From the NCBI GenBank assembly GCA_945875845.1, contig CAMCMB010000037.1, positions 1 through 64,000 of the forward strand: a DNA stretch of 64,000 nucleotides. Reading direction: 5' to 3'. Both the position numbers and the translations under genes were made by a program. Positions 38,491 to 48,573 of the stretch are shown here, one piece after another; position 1 is the first letter of the stretch; every line of letters begins with the position of its first letter. Origin of the DNA: Pirellula staleyi DSM 6068. GTDB taxonomy: Bacteria; Planctomycetota; Planctomycetia; Pirellulales; Pirellulaceae. Under the pieces are notes generated by a model, which was not told where the DNA came from, made no database searches, and saw only the letters and a program-made list of their open reading frames with translations.

Positions 38491-41187
38491 TTAGAGTTTT
38501 TCCCAATGGTCGACGACCCAGTGTTTCGTATCGATGGACCCATCTCCATCAATCTCGATTCGAATGGCATGGTCGCGGGCCGTCACAAGCACTTGGCGAT
38601 GTTTGGCTGCGAACGCGTCCAACACGCGAGTCGATTGGGCTCGATTCGCACCGCTGATCACGATGATTTCGGGGGCGCACCAATCCAACAGGGCTTCCGA
38701 TTTCGCATTGAGCGAACCATGGTGGGGAGCCATCATGACATCCACTTTCGTCGCGTCTTGCGCGACAAGCATTTGCATTCCAGGCGGTTCTAAATCCCCG
38801 GGAAGCAGAATGCGTCGCCCTGCGTATTCCATCATCACACAAAGACTGTTGGCGTTGTCGGTTCCAACCACACCTTGGTCGGGCGGATGCAGGGCTAACA
38901 TGCTCCAACCCTCGCCTTGATGCACGTCCCCTTTTTTCCAAGCCACCATGCGAGCACCACGACCGCCAACCACACGCAGGTTTTGCTTCAACAAGGGGCT
39001 TCGATGCTCAAAGACTTGTCGAGTTGAGATCAATTTCTCAATGGCAAACCGTTTGGCAATCCCCTCGAGGCCGTTGTAATGATCGGAGTCGGCATGCGAG
39101 AGAATGACGCCGTCAATCCTTGGCTTGTTCAACGCCCACAATGCCTCAACCATGACCTGGTAACTGCGCTGATGGTCACCTAATCGACCGGCGTCGTACA
39201 GCCAAGCTTGCTGGTCGGGAGTTTCAATGAGAATGTTGGTGCCGTGTCCAACATCGATGAACGTAAGGGACAGTTTGGGATCGCGCCCGGTCATGGCAGA
39301 CCGATAAAAGTCCATCGTCGGCTGAATCGTCAAACCGAAAACGAACCATATTCCCAACACCCGAACGAGCAATCGGCGACTGGCGGATCGTTTGACGCCA
39401 CCTAGGATCGCGGTGATGATCCCGAGAGCATAAAAGCTGTGTAACCACCAAGAAGGCGGGGCTCTCAACCAAAAGTGACCCAATGGAATTTGCTCGCCCA
39501 ATCCGACGATCCATTGCACCATCCATAACGAAACGCCGCAAACCAAACCGAGCGGCCAAGCGAAGACCGGGAACCATCCAAAGGCAATCAGGCCAAGGCC
39601 AGCCATCAAAGCAAACAACATCGGCAACCATAGTAGTAGATTGAGCGCGATTGCGATCGGACTAACCACATGGAAACTGCTCCACACTAAGGGGGCGGTG
39701 ACGAACCAGACCCAGAAACTCGTGCGGATCATCTCGCGCGCCCAAGTCCCAATGCGGCGAAGATTTTTGCTCCAACGGCTCGATTTCGATTCGATCAACC
39801 GCGCAAGTGGCGAAATTCGAGGAGCGCCGGAACGGTGCGACAGAATCAAAACCGCAACCGCCATGAACGACAGTTGCGTTCCCGTCTCAAAGACCACGGT
39901 GGTTCGGTGCAATATCAATGCAAACCCGGCGAAGGCGAGGATGTTTGCACTGGAAAATCTCCACCCATTCCACTTCGCGAGACAAAGTCCGGCAAGCATC
40001 ATCGTCGCACGTGCAACCGGCGGATTGGCTCCGCAAAGAAGCGCGTAACCGATGACGATCAAACAGATACCCAACAGCATCGGCTTACGCGGCAATTGAA
40101 GAAATGTTCCGATCAGCCACAGTGTCAAGGCAACCATTTCGATATGCATCCCTGAAATCGACAGCATGTGGATCGTCCCAGTCGCTAACAATTCTTCTTG
40201 CAATCGCCATTCCGCTTGTTCCCGTTGGCCCAGAACCAATGCTGCGGTCAATTCGGATTGGCCGAGGATGACATAGCGCTCGATTGCCCACAGGGCTTTC
40301 GCGGAGACCATTGCAAGGTAGCGATCGACTCGAAGGCGAGAGATTCTGTCAATTCTTGTGAGTTGCGATTCGGAGTCGGCTCGTGCTTGAGCCGAATAGC
40401 CCTGTTCCGCGTAGCGACGCGACTGATTGAACTGGCCAGGATTCGACGGCTTGCCGGGCAATCGCCATTGACCGTAGAGTTCGATTGCATCGCCAGGGTA
40501 ATAGCCAGATAACTTTCCATTGATGGTGAGTGGTATCAAAAGCGAGACGGGAGACCACTGTCCACCGATTCGGATTTCAAAGACACGCAGAACGGTCAGC
40601 GTTTGCCAACCGACTTCACCCAGGTCGGTATTTCCCCCCGGGATGGTTGCTTTTCGATATCGCAACGACGAATCGACAGTCCCTCGGCATGCAATGGGAT
40701 TCCAAGGAGCGGTCCCGAGCTCTTCTTTTCCCGTGATTTCCATGAGAGTGGACTCCCAATTGGCTAGACGCTCCCGGGAATCTTGCTGCCCCAACGAGTG
40801 GAAGTAGCTGATGACTAGACCGATTGTGAGCGCGATGCTCAGAACAGCCCAGGCAGAATGACGGGTGGGGCGAAATTTCCAATGCCACAACGTTGCCACG
40901 CCCGAGGTCAAAATGCCGAAAAAAAGCAGTGCACACCAAGCATTTCCAAACGACTCTTGCATTGAAATCGCCAAAAGCGAGATTGCAAGGATTGCAACCA
41001 TTGGATAACGGGCCCACAGCCTGATAGCTCGGTTCCGAAGCCGCAAATAAACCGTGTTAGAAACGTTGATTTTCGGCAACATGTAGCGATTGGGCAACGT
41101 ATTGGGGTAGAGTTTCGACATCATGTCTCGCATGAGAAACCGAGCGAAATTAAATTCTATCAACGAATTCACAGGGGAAAGCGACAC
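38491..41187 (-). CDS. comEC: ComEC/Rec2-family DNA uptake protein
   Basis: 898 aa; competence TM domain (LSISGMHIEMVALTLWLIG...LCGANPPVARATMM) and C-terminal metallo-beta-lactamase (FIDVGHGTNILIETPDQQ, LSHADSDHYNGLEGI, MAPHHGS). Confidence 0.93.
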   Translation of the reverse strand: MSLSPVNSLIEFNFARFLMRDMMSKLYPNTLPNRYMLPKINVSNTVYLRLRNRAIRLWARYPMVAILAISLLAISMQESFGNAWCALLFFGILTSGVATLWHWKFRPTRHSAWAVLSIALTIGLVISYFHSLGQQDSRERLANWESTLMEITGKEELGTAPWNPIACRGTVDSSLRYRKATIPGGNTDLGEVGWQTLTVLRVFEIRIGGQWSPVSLLIPLTINGKLSGYYPGDAIELYGQWRLPGKPSNPGQFNQSRRYAEQGYSAQARADSESQLTRIDRISRLRVDRYLAMVSAKALWAIERYVILGQSELTAALVLGQREQAEWRLQEELLATGTIHMLSISGMHIEMVALTLWLIGTFLQLPRKPMLLGICLIVIGYALLCGANPPVARATMMLAGLCLAKWNGWRFSSANILAFAGFALILHRTTVVFETGTQLSFMAVAVLILSHRSGAPRISPLARLIESKSSRWSKNLRRIGTWAREMIRTSFWVWFVTAPLVWSSFHVVSPIAIALNLLLWLPMLFALMAGLGLIAFGWFPVFAWPLGLVCGVSLWMVQWIVGLGEQIPLGHFWLRAPPSWWLHSFYALGIITAILGGVKRSASRRLLVRVLGIWFVFGLTIQPTMDFYRSAMTGRDPKLSLTFIDVGHGTNILIETPDQQAWLYDAGRLGDHQRSYQVMVEALWALNKPRIDGVILSHADSDHYNGLEGIAKRFAIEKLISTRQVFEHRSPLLKQNLRVVGGRGARMVAWKKGDVHQGEGWSMLALHPPDQGVVGTDNANSLCVMMEYAGRRILLPGDLEPPGMQMLVAQDATKVDVMMAPHHGSLNAKSEALLDWCAPEIIVISGANRAQSTRVLDAFAAKHRQVLVTARDHAIRIEIDGDGSIDTKHWVVDHWEKL

Positions 41188-41306
41188 ATCGGGTCAGACC
41201 CTAGTCAACCGGCACACGGAATGCAACTGAATTCTTTTTATCCGTCGGAACTCGATGTGAAACCGGCGCATCTAACTCAGTTACCTTCCACGAGACGTCT
41301 CCAGTT

Positions 41307-42962
41307 ATGTCCAAGCGATCCAATCGTCGAACCTTGAAAAACGCGGATAAAAAATCGGGCTATTCGTATATTAACGAAGACTGTGAATTCGCGGGGGACG
41401 TGGTCGCAGGTTTTGGATATGAAGAAGAAGAAGAAGAGGACGTCGACGCGGAACCCCATGTAGACGAAGACGCGCTGGGGGACGACGATGGCGACGGCTA
41501 CTTTCCTCAAAATGAGGATAATGAAGTTGTGGATGCAACCGATGATCCGGTTCGCATGTACCTGATGCAAATGGGCGAAATTCCATTGCTGACTCGCCAA
41601 CAAGAAGTCAGCGCCGCCCAACACATCGAAATCACTCGCACCCATTACCGCCAATGGATGCTGGCGTCCGATTTTGTACTCCAAGGAGCTACGAAACTGC
41701 TGGAGCAAGTTCGCGACAGCAAGTTGCGATTAGACCGAACTATTGAGGTTAGCGTGACGAACGCGACCGAAAAAGTCGCAATCATGCGACGCATTGGTCC
41801 AAATATCAAAACCCTCCGACATCTGTTGTTGAGAAATCACGGTGACTACCACGTCGCTATCAACAAGAGCGTTACGATGGACGAACGCCGCTCTGCTTGG
41901 AAGCGATTGGTTTGTCGACGCAACAAAGCTGTTCGCTTGATCGAAGAAATGAATTTGCGAACCAATCGCTTGGAGCCTATTTTCCTTAAGCTCCACACCA
42001 TCGCTAGCCAAATGGCAACACTGAAAGATCGAATCGCCATCGCACAAGAGACCGGCTTCTCGGATTGCACACCGATCGCGAAGCTCAAAGAAGAGTTGCG
42101 ATACTTGATGAGAATCACTTACGAAACACCGAGCACGCTGGCTCGCCGTTGCCAACGAGTCAAAACACACCGACTCGAATACGACGCGGCCAAACGTGAG
42201 CTCTCCGCTGGAAACCTGCGATTGGTGGTTTCGATTGCCAAGAAGTATCGCAATCGTGGACTCAGTTTCCTCGATTTGATCCAAGAGGGAAACACAGGCT
42301 TAATGCGTGCCGTAGACAAATTCGAATACGAACGCGGATTTAAGTTTTCCACGTATGCAACTTGGTGGATTCGACAAGCCATCACACGAGCTATTGCGGA
42401 CCAAAGCCGAACGATTCGGGTACCTGTCCACATGATTGACACAATGAGTAAGGTGCGACAAGTGACTCGCGATTTGATCCAAGAACTGGGTCGAGAACCC
42501 TCTGTTGAAGAGACAGCCGAACGAGCAGGTCTTTCGCTCGATGATGCTCGAGTTGTCATCAAAATGGCGCGTCAACCGTTGTCGCTCGATCAACCCGTTG
42601 GCGATCATGAAGACAGTTTCTTCGGCGAGTTTCTGGAAGACTATCGAGACGATGATCCCCTCTACGAAACCAATCAACAAACGCTCAAGGAGCAAATCCA
42701 TGAAGCCATGCAAACGTTGAACTACCGTGAACGCGAGATCCTCAAATTGCGATACGGCTTGGCAGACGGATACGCCTACACGTTAGAAGAAGTGGGCAAG
42801 ATATTTCAAGTGACCCGTGAACGCGTTCGTCAAATCGAGAGCAAGGCGGTCAAAAAGCTACAACATCCACAACGCAGCAAATCGCTCACGAGCTTCATCG
42901 ACGGCCTAGACATGACTCCCTATCAGGACGCAGCCCTCAACGGCAGCGACCGACCCATGTAG
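41307..42962 (+). CDS. RNA polymerase sigma-70 family factor, RpoD/SigA type
   Basis: [22 protein letters not shown] (1.2), [105 protein letters not shown]. Confidence 0.96.
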   Translation: MSKRSNRRTLKNADKKSGYSYINEDCEFAGDVVAGFGYEEEEEEDVDAEPHVDEDALGDDDGDGYFPQNEDNEVVDATDDPVRMYLMQMGEIPLLTRQQEVSAAQHIEITRTHYRQWMLASDFVLQGATKLLEQVRDSKLRLDRTIEVSVTNATEKVAIMRRIGPNIKTLRHLLLRNHGDYHVAINKSVTMDERRSAWKRLVCRRNKAVRLIEEMNLRTNRLEPIFLKLHTIASQMATLKDRIAIAQETGFSDCTPIAKLKEELRYLMRITYETPSTLARRCQRVKTHRLEYDAAKRELSAGNLRLVVSIAKKYRNRGLSFLDLIQEGNTGLMRAVDKFEYERGFKFSTYATWWIRQAITRAIADQSRTIRVPVHMIDTMSKVRQVTRDLIQELGREPSVEETAERAGLSLDDARVVIKMARQPLSLDQPVGDHEDSFFGEFLEDYRDDDPLYETNQQTLKEQIHEAMQTLNYREREILKLRYGLADGYAYTLEEVGKIFQVTRERVRQIESKAVKKLQHPQRSKSLTSFIDGLDMTPYQDAALNGSDRPM

Positions 42963-42987
42963 AGCGACAGAGCCAAACCCGCCTGAC

Positions 42988-43029
42988 AGCGAGTGATGTT
43001 AAGCGAGTGATGTTAAGCGAGTGATGTTA
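42988..43029. repeat. 3 x 14-bp perfect tandem repeat (agcgagtgatgtta)
   Basis: Read directly downstream of the sigma gene stop. Confidence 0.88.
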
Positions 43030-43117
43030 CAAGAATAGGCGTTGTCCTTAGTTGGAAGATAATTTGATTTGAGAGGGGCGCGTTTTGGTTGTGTGATTGC
43101 ACCACGAGTAGGGGATA

Positions 43118-43215
43118 CGACGCGGAGCGTCGTACAACGAATTTGCCTTTTTTGTTGCACGACGCTCCGCCGTCGTGATTCTGTCTGTGCGACGACGCGG
43201 AGCGTCGTGCAACGA
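43118..43215. repeat. Dispersed palindromic repeat, family D, three arms
   Basis: cgacgcggagcgtcgtacaacga / tgttgcacgacgctccgccgtcg / gcgacgacgcggagcgtcgtgcaacga. Confidence 0.85.
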
Positions 43216-43287
43216 AGGTGCACTTGGATGACTTTCCGTCAACGGAAGTTCAACGACGGGAGATGGGACACGGGGAGGTGGTGGAAT

Positions 43288-44709
43288 CTAGAGTTGTCCC
43301 TGGAACACTTTTAACAGGCGGTTCTTTTCTTCTGTGATCAACCAGCCGTCGAGCTTGTTGATTCGCAGGGCAAGATGCGGCTTGCCTTTTGCCGCCGCCG
43401 ACAATACGTCGCGAATCGATTGAAGCTCGTCTTTCAACTGGGCAATCGATTTCTTGATGTCTACGTTTCCTCCAGCGTTCTCTTTCTTAATGTCTTCCAG
43501 CAAGTCCAGCTGTGTCCGGAATTCGGTCAACTGTTTCTCTTGCTCGGTCCGCTGCTGGCTCAGTAGGCGACGACGTTCGGTATCTTGACGCGACCATTCG
43601 GCAAAGTTCTTTTGATACTGTTGATAGAACGACATTTGAGTGTTGTAGAACGACATTTGACCTTGATAAATGGAGTCCCGTTCGGCCTCAACATCATAAA
43701 TGGGTCTGCGCTCTTGCACTTGATAATCGTAGCGCCGACCGTTGATGAACTCCGTCACAATTCTCACTTGAAAGAGATCGACGTAGATAAGTTCTCGACG
43801 CGGCAGGATTGGCATCGCAACCGCTGCCGGCATTCCAGGCGTCGAAAGCGCCCATTGTCTTTCAATGTCGCGAATCCTTTCGCGAACGACTGCCATTTGG
43901 CTTTTTAATGCTTTGACAGCCGCGAGGTTTTCGTCAGAAAACGCTCGTTTCTCTTTGACCGCAACCGACAAGTCCTTTTCCAACTCCATCCATTGCATTT
44001 CCATTGCGAACTCAAGCTCTTTCATGGCTGCGTCACCCAGTTGAAGGTAACGGTTGAGTGCCACTCGTATTTTTTCCGATCTTGCTCGGGCCAAACCGTA
44101 TTGATGCTCATAGGCGTTTGCGATCGACGCCTCGGGAGTTGCAACCATCGTTCGTCTGGCCGATTCGAGTGTTTCTTGATCGATGGGCGATTGAGATTCT
44201 TCGCAATTAAGCGTACCGATGATCTCCCCTAGCCACTCGGCACAGGACTTCCTCACCGGGGCGGAGATGGATTCGCGCTGGCTCGCATCCAACAACTGCT
44301 TGAACAATTTATTGGCAAGTTCTTTGTCGTTCGTATTGATGGCGCACAGCAGCTTGAACTTGCCGACCGTGGAGCGGGTGAACTCCGAAGACTCCTTGGT
44401 GCTCGCCAGATTCAACGATTGCAGTGCTTTCTCAAAGTCGAGCATTCGAACTTGGAGAATGGCCAACACGCAATACGCAAGCGAGTCGTCCGGCTTATTG
44501 GCGATCTGTATTTCCAGGAATGAACTCGCCCATTCCAGGTCTTTTTCGCTCGGAGAATCCACAGCTCGGATGGCGTCGATCACCGTGCGTTTATTGGGAG
44601 CGATGATTGTTTTTTCCTGCGCATGCGCACCGCTGAAACCCGACCCTGTGCCATTCGTAATGGCAAAAAGTGCAAACGCAACATTCGAAGCGCAACGAAA
44701 AGATCTCAC
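43288..44709 (-). CDS. Secreted hypothetical protein, TPR-like N-terminus and coiled-coil-like segment
   Basis: 473 aa; signal peptide MRSFRCASNVAFALFAITNGTGSGFSGAHAQ; Q/E/R-rich YNTQMSFYQQYQKNFAEWSRQDTERRRLLSQQRTEQEKQL. Confidence 0.7.
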   Translation of the reverse strand: MRSFRCASNVAFALFAITNGTGSGFSGAHAQEKTIIAPNKRTVIDAIRAVDSPSEKDLEWASSFLEIQIANKPDDSLAYCVLAILQVRMLDFEKALQSLNLASTKESSEFTRSTVGKFKLLCAINTNDKELANKLFKQLLDASQRESISAPVRKSCAEWLGEIIGTLNCEESQSPIDQETLESARRTMVATPEASIANAYEHQYGLARARSEKIRVALNRYLQLGDAAMKELEFAMEMQWMELEKDLSVAVKEKRAFSDENLAAVKALKSQMAVVRERIRDIERQWALSTPGMPAAVAMPILPRRELIYVDLFQVRIVTEFINGRRYDYQVQERRPIYDVEAERDSIYQGQMSFYNTQMSFYQQYQKNFAEWSRQDTERRRLLSQQRTEQEKQLTEFRTQLDLLEDIKKENAGGNVDIKKSIAQLKDELQSIRDVLSAAAKGKPHLALRINKLDGWLITEEKNRLLKVFQGQL

Positions 44710-44876
44710 GATTTCTCTCCAAAGACGAGATAAGTTGAACTCCTGTTATACACGAATGATGGACAGAAATAAATTGTTTTCGCCGCAAGCCGTTCCGCCT
44801 TGAGATAGAGAAAGCGCATCGTAACGGACTACGCGAGGGACAAGTAGCTACGCAAGTCGACATCCAGCCCAGCGAG

Positions 44877-44910
44877 GGTTCCCAGATCTTAGGCAAGCAG
44901 GCTGGGAACC
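44877..44910. repeat. Strong hairpin upstream of the NUDIX gene
   Basis: ggttcccagatcttaggcaagcaggctgggaacc, perfect 9-bp stem, followed by tatgctttttttgg. Confidence 0.55.
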
Positions 44911-44965
44911 TATGCTTTTTTTGGTAAAACTTGTCGACGACCCCCTGTGAATTGTCCCCCTCTCC

Positions 44966-45565
44966 ATGAGCGATTCCCGTATGGCTTTGCCAAATGACCA
45001 CGAACTTCGAACCAAAATCCATGGGCCTTGGCAGATTGTTCGTCGCAATGAAATTTATCAAGACGCGTGGCTTCACATGCGAATGGATGACGTGCTTCGG
45101 CCTGACGGGAAACCCGGAACGTATTCGACCGTCCGCATCAAGCCAGGAGTTTGCGTCATTCCCGTTGCTGCCGATGGTACCTGCTACTTGACCAAAGAGT
45201 TTCACTACGCGGTTGGTCGTGAAACGATCGAAGGCATTAGCGGAGGAATCGAAGTCGGCGAATCCGCCGAAGTCGCCGCGACTCGAGAGCTTCAAGAAGA
45301 AGTGGGGATCGTTGCCCAGCATCTACATCCGCTCGGAGTCGTCGATCCGTTGACGGCAGCCTTGTGTTCTCCGACCGCCATCTTTTTAGCGACGGATCTT
45401 AGCTTCACGACAACGAATATGGAAAGCACGGAATGTATCGAACGCGTCGCAATGCCGTTTGAAGATGTGGTTCGGATGGTGATCCGGAGCGAGATCACGC
45501 ATGGCCCTTCTTGTGTCGCAATCCTAAAAGCGAATCTAATCCTAACGAATTTGCTAGAATCATGA
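44966..45565 (+). CDS. NUDIX hydrolase (ADP-ribose pyrophosphatase-like)
   Basis: GGIEVGESAEVAATRELQEEVGI Nudix box. Confidence 0.93.
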   Translation: MSDSRMALPNDHELRTKIHGPWQIVRRNEIYQDAWLHMRMDDVLRPDGKPGTYSTVRIKPGVCVIPVAADGTCYLTKEFHYAVGRETIEGISGGIEVGESAEVAATRELQEEVGIVAQHLHPLGVVDPLTAALCSPTAIFLATDLSFTTTNMESTECIERVAMPFEDVVRMVIRSEITHGPSCVAILKANLILTNLLES

Positions 45566-46653
45566 AACCCAAGAGGATTCTTAAACGGAGGCGATCGCAA
45601 AACCCTCGGCGTCGATCGATTCCCGGCAGTGCACCAGGTTTGATGAATGTCGATCCGAGCGCGAACCCAACTACGATCCGGGTGATGGCATTTAATGGAG
45701 CGGAATTGCTCGAAAAAGAAATCATCGATATCGATGAAATACGAGCCATTCGGGTCGCATTCCGAAACGTCTGGATCGATGTGACTGGGCTTGGAAGTGA
45801 AGACAAGCTCCGGGGAATCGCTCAGTTGCTGCAGTTGCATCCGTTAGCGATGGAGGATGTCGTCAATGTTCATCAGCGTTCGAAAGTGGATGAGTTCCCC
45901 GACTCCATTTTCGTTGTTGCACGGATGATCGATGGTGACGATGCACTGCAATCGGAACAGCTATCTTTCTTTCTCATGCATCAAGTGCTGCTTTCCTTTC
46001 AAGAGAGGCCGGGCGACTGTTGGGATCCGGTTCGGCAACGTATTCGGACGCATCGCGGAAAACTCAGCGACTCAGGTGTCGATTACTTACTTTATGCTTT
46101 GTTGGATGCGGTGATCGATAGTTATTTTCCGGTCATGGAAAAATTGGCAGAGCAAGTCGATACGGTCGAAGCGGAGATTGTCGAAAACCTGGACCCGGAT
46201 CAAATGCGGCGAATCCATCATTTGCGTGGCCAGTTATTATCCATGCGACGGTCCATTCGTCCGCATCGAGAAATGATCAACGAGCTCGTTCGAGATACGC
46301 TGCCGCACATGGGTCCAGAGGCCCGCGTTCACTTGAGAGACTGTTATGATCACGTCGTGCAAGTTGTGGATGCGGTGGATACGTATCGCGAATTGACATC
46401 TGACATGCGGGATTTTTACTTGTCCAGTGTCAGCAATAGCATGAACGAAGTGATGAAAGTTCTCACGATCATTTCGACGATTTTCATGCCACTCTCGTTT
46501 GTGGCGGGCCTGTACGGAATGAACTTTAGCGATCAATCCCCGTGGAACATGCCCGAACTCGGCTGGTACTATGGATATCCCTTTGCGTTGGGATTGATGT
46601 TCGTGGTTGCGTGTGGACTGTTGGTGTTCTTTCGAAAGAAACGCTGGATTTAG
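45562..46653 (+). CDS. corA: CorA-family magnesium/cobalt transporter
   Basis: LQLHPLAMEDVVN..., C-terminal IISTIFMPLSFVAGLYGMNF; ATGA overlap with NUDIX gene. Confidence 0.94.
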   Translation: MKPKRILKRRRSQNPRRRSIPGSAPGLMNVDPSANPTTIRVMAFNGAELLEKEIIDIDEIRAIRVAFRNVWIDVTGLGSEDKLRGIAQLLQLHPLAMEDVVNVHQRSKVDEFPDSIFVVARMIDGDDALQSEQLSFFLMHQVLLSFQERPGDCWDPVRQRIRTHRGKLSDSGVDYLLYALLDAVIDSYFPVMEKLAEQVDTVEAEIVENLDPDQMRRIHHLRGQLLSMRRSIRPHREMINELVRDTLPHMGPEARVHLRDCYDHVVQVVDAVDTYRELTSDMRDFYLSSVSNSMNEVMKVLTIISTIFMPLSFVAGLYGMNFSDQSPWNMPELGWYYGYPFALGLMFVVACGLLVFFRKKRWI

Positions 46654-46655
46654 TG

Positions 46656-46733
46656 GTAGCGGAACAGCCCAAGCTGTCCGGTGAGGATTTGATTACGTGG
46701 GAATTCACCGGGCGTCTCGCGCCGCTCCGCTAC
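46656..46733. repeat. Dispersed inverted repeat, family C copy 2
   Basis: gtagcggaacagcccaagctgtccggtga...ttcaccgggcgtctcgcgccgctccgctac between convergent genes. Confidence 0.82.
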
Positions 46734-46739
46734 AAGTTG

Positions 46740-48506
46740 TTAGTCGCCGGAAAAATCGCCTTCGAATCCCATTTCTGTGGACGGGCTGATGCGACCTGCG
46801 AGGACACCGAGCTGGTTAAAAATAAAGAACGCAAAGAACGGCAAGACAAGTCCGCAGACGATATCGCCTCCCACTCCCCGGAGAGATGCGACCGCCATGA
46901 AAATAAAGAACAAGGCGTAACCCAATCCAGATTGAATGTACATGGCCCCCCATGCATCGCCATAATTCCTGATGGAGCCGAAGACAGCTTTCGAGTAGGG
47001 CTCGAATACAGAAGTATTGTTGATCATGCTCAAGAGCAGAATCGGCGAGAGACCCCATATGCCGAACATGACCATTCCGGCAGCAATCATGGGGTTGGCC
47101 CCTAACGAGGTTGTTATGGCTCCTAGCATCCCTCCTGGTATGCTTGCGATCACGAGAGTCACGATCACCATCATGCATTCACCGATGGCTTCTCCAAGTC
47201 GGTTGAATGGCCATTCCGCAACTCTCGGTGCACGATTGGCAGCCATAACTAGAACAGGCAGACCACATAAGCAGATGAGGCCACCGACTGGGAGCAAGAA
47301 CACGGCAAAGATTATGACTCTCGCCACATAAGCCGTTTTTTCGCTTGCCTCAATCACGGAGCCAACCGCTGCCATGGAAAAGAGCCAGGCACTCGATACC
47401 AAGCCAAGAACGACGATCGCCGCCACGACCAAGGGGTCCCTCAAAAATCCGAGAATGAGGCCCATCCAACGTTTGGTGTCGAAGACGAAATCAATGTCCT
47501 GTAGTTCCTCGCGCTCGCGGTCCACTTCCACTTTGGCTCGATCGAGTATCTCTCGCGTATTGACATTTTGATGCGAGGAGGTTTTCGAGTTTTCTGCATC
47601 GATTGGAGAAAACCTTAGGCTTGGCATTTCATCAAGCTTGACCTCTTTCGGTATCGGCTTGACGAAGGGTTTTGGGACAACGAATTGGGAATGGCAGTCC
47701 GGGCATCGCATCTTGCTTCCGATTCGCGATTTGTTAGCGTATAGAAAAGTACCGCAAATCTTGCAGGCAAATCGAAACTCTTCGTCCTTCGGAACGACGA
47801 AGCTATCGCCAAGAGCCGGCGCTTCCAAAATCAGTTCATCCAGGGAACCCACCAAGAGAGGTTTGGAGTCGGTGGAGTTGGAGCTGGGCTTGCGTTTCAC
47901 GTTCCCGGAAGAGCTTGGTTGACTTTTGGGCTCGGTTTTTTTCTTTGCAGAGGGGATGGCATCTATTTTGGAGGGACGCGCTGAGAGTGAAGGGGACGAA
48001 TCGATTGGTAATACGTCGGGAAAATCCTCTTCAAATGCGCTTCGCGACACTTTGCTTGGAGGGCTTAGGGGTTCGAGTCTAAACTCGTCGTCATCATTCT
48101 GCGTGTCGGCATTCTGTGTGTCGGGTTGCTTCCCAACGCCGGCCGCCGTTCCAGGCTTGGCCGATGTTCCAGCGTTGGTGGCGACGTTAGTCCCTGCCGT
48201 TGGCGAAGGGGCTGCCGCCTTGGAAGGAGCGATTGCTGTCGCTGGGTTCGTCTTAGCATCACGAACAGGTTTTGGAGTGGGCTGTTCATCGACCGATTCC
48301 GCCATGTCCAGTTTCAGCCAATCATCCTCTTCGTTGTTGGCACTGATAACTCCCGGCACTCGGATCGATGCAGAGCACTGAGGGCAAGCCAATTTTTGTC
48401 CTGCGAGCGATTGGGGGGCTCGCAATTTCTTTTGGCATTGGGGGCAGGCAAAGTTTAACAATTCGGGACGATCGTTGGACAAACGCAAACCCTCGATCTG
48501 TTGCAT
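46740..48506 (-). CDS. Membrane protein with two zinc-ribbon motifs and disordered linker
   Basis: FACPQCQKKLRAPQSLAGQKLACPQCSASIRVPG and FACKICGTFLYANKSRIGSKMRCPDCHSQFVVP; C-terminal multi-TM. Confidence 0.82.
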   Translation of the reverse strand: MQQIEGLRLSNDRPELLNFACPQCQKKLRAPQSLAGQKLACPQCSASIRVPGVISANNEEDDWLKLDMAESVDEQPTPKPVRDAKTNPATAIAPSKAAAPSPTAGTNVATNAGTSAKPGTAAGVGKQPDTQNADTQNDDDEFRLEPLSPPSKVSRSAFEEDFPDVLPIDSSPSLSARPSKIDAIPSAKKKTEPKSQPSSSGNVKRKPSSNSTDSKPLLVGSLDELILEAPALGDSFVVPKDEEFRFACKICGTFLYANKSRIGSKMRCPDCHSQFVVPKPFVKPIPKEVKLDEMPSLRFSPIDAENSKTSSHQNVNTREILDRAKVEVDREREELQDIDFVFDTKRWMGLILGFLRDPLVVAAIVVLGLVSSAWLFSMAAVGSVIEASEKTAYVARVIIFAVFLLPVGGLICLCGLPVLVMAANRAPRVAEWPFNRLGEAIGECMMVIVTLVIASIPGGMLGAITTSLGANPMIAAGMVMFGIWGLSPILLLSMINNTSVFEPYSKAVFGSIRNYGDAWGAMYIQSGLGYALFFIFMAVASLRGVGGDIVCGLVLPFFAFFIFNQLGVLAGRISPSTEMGFEGDFSGD

Positions 48507-48573
48507 CGGAGAAAGTAATCATGGGACGACGGCTACCATTATAGCCGCCACCCGTGTTTTTTCGGTCTTTGGA

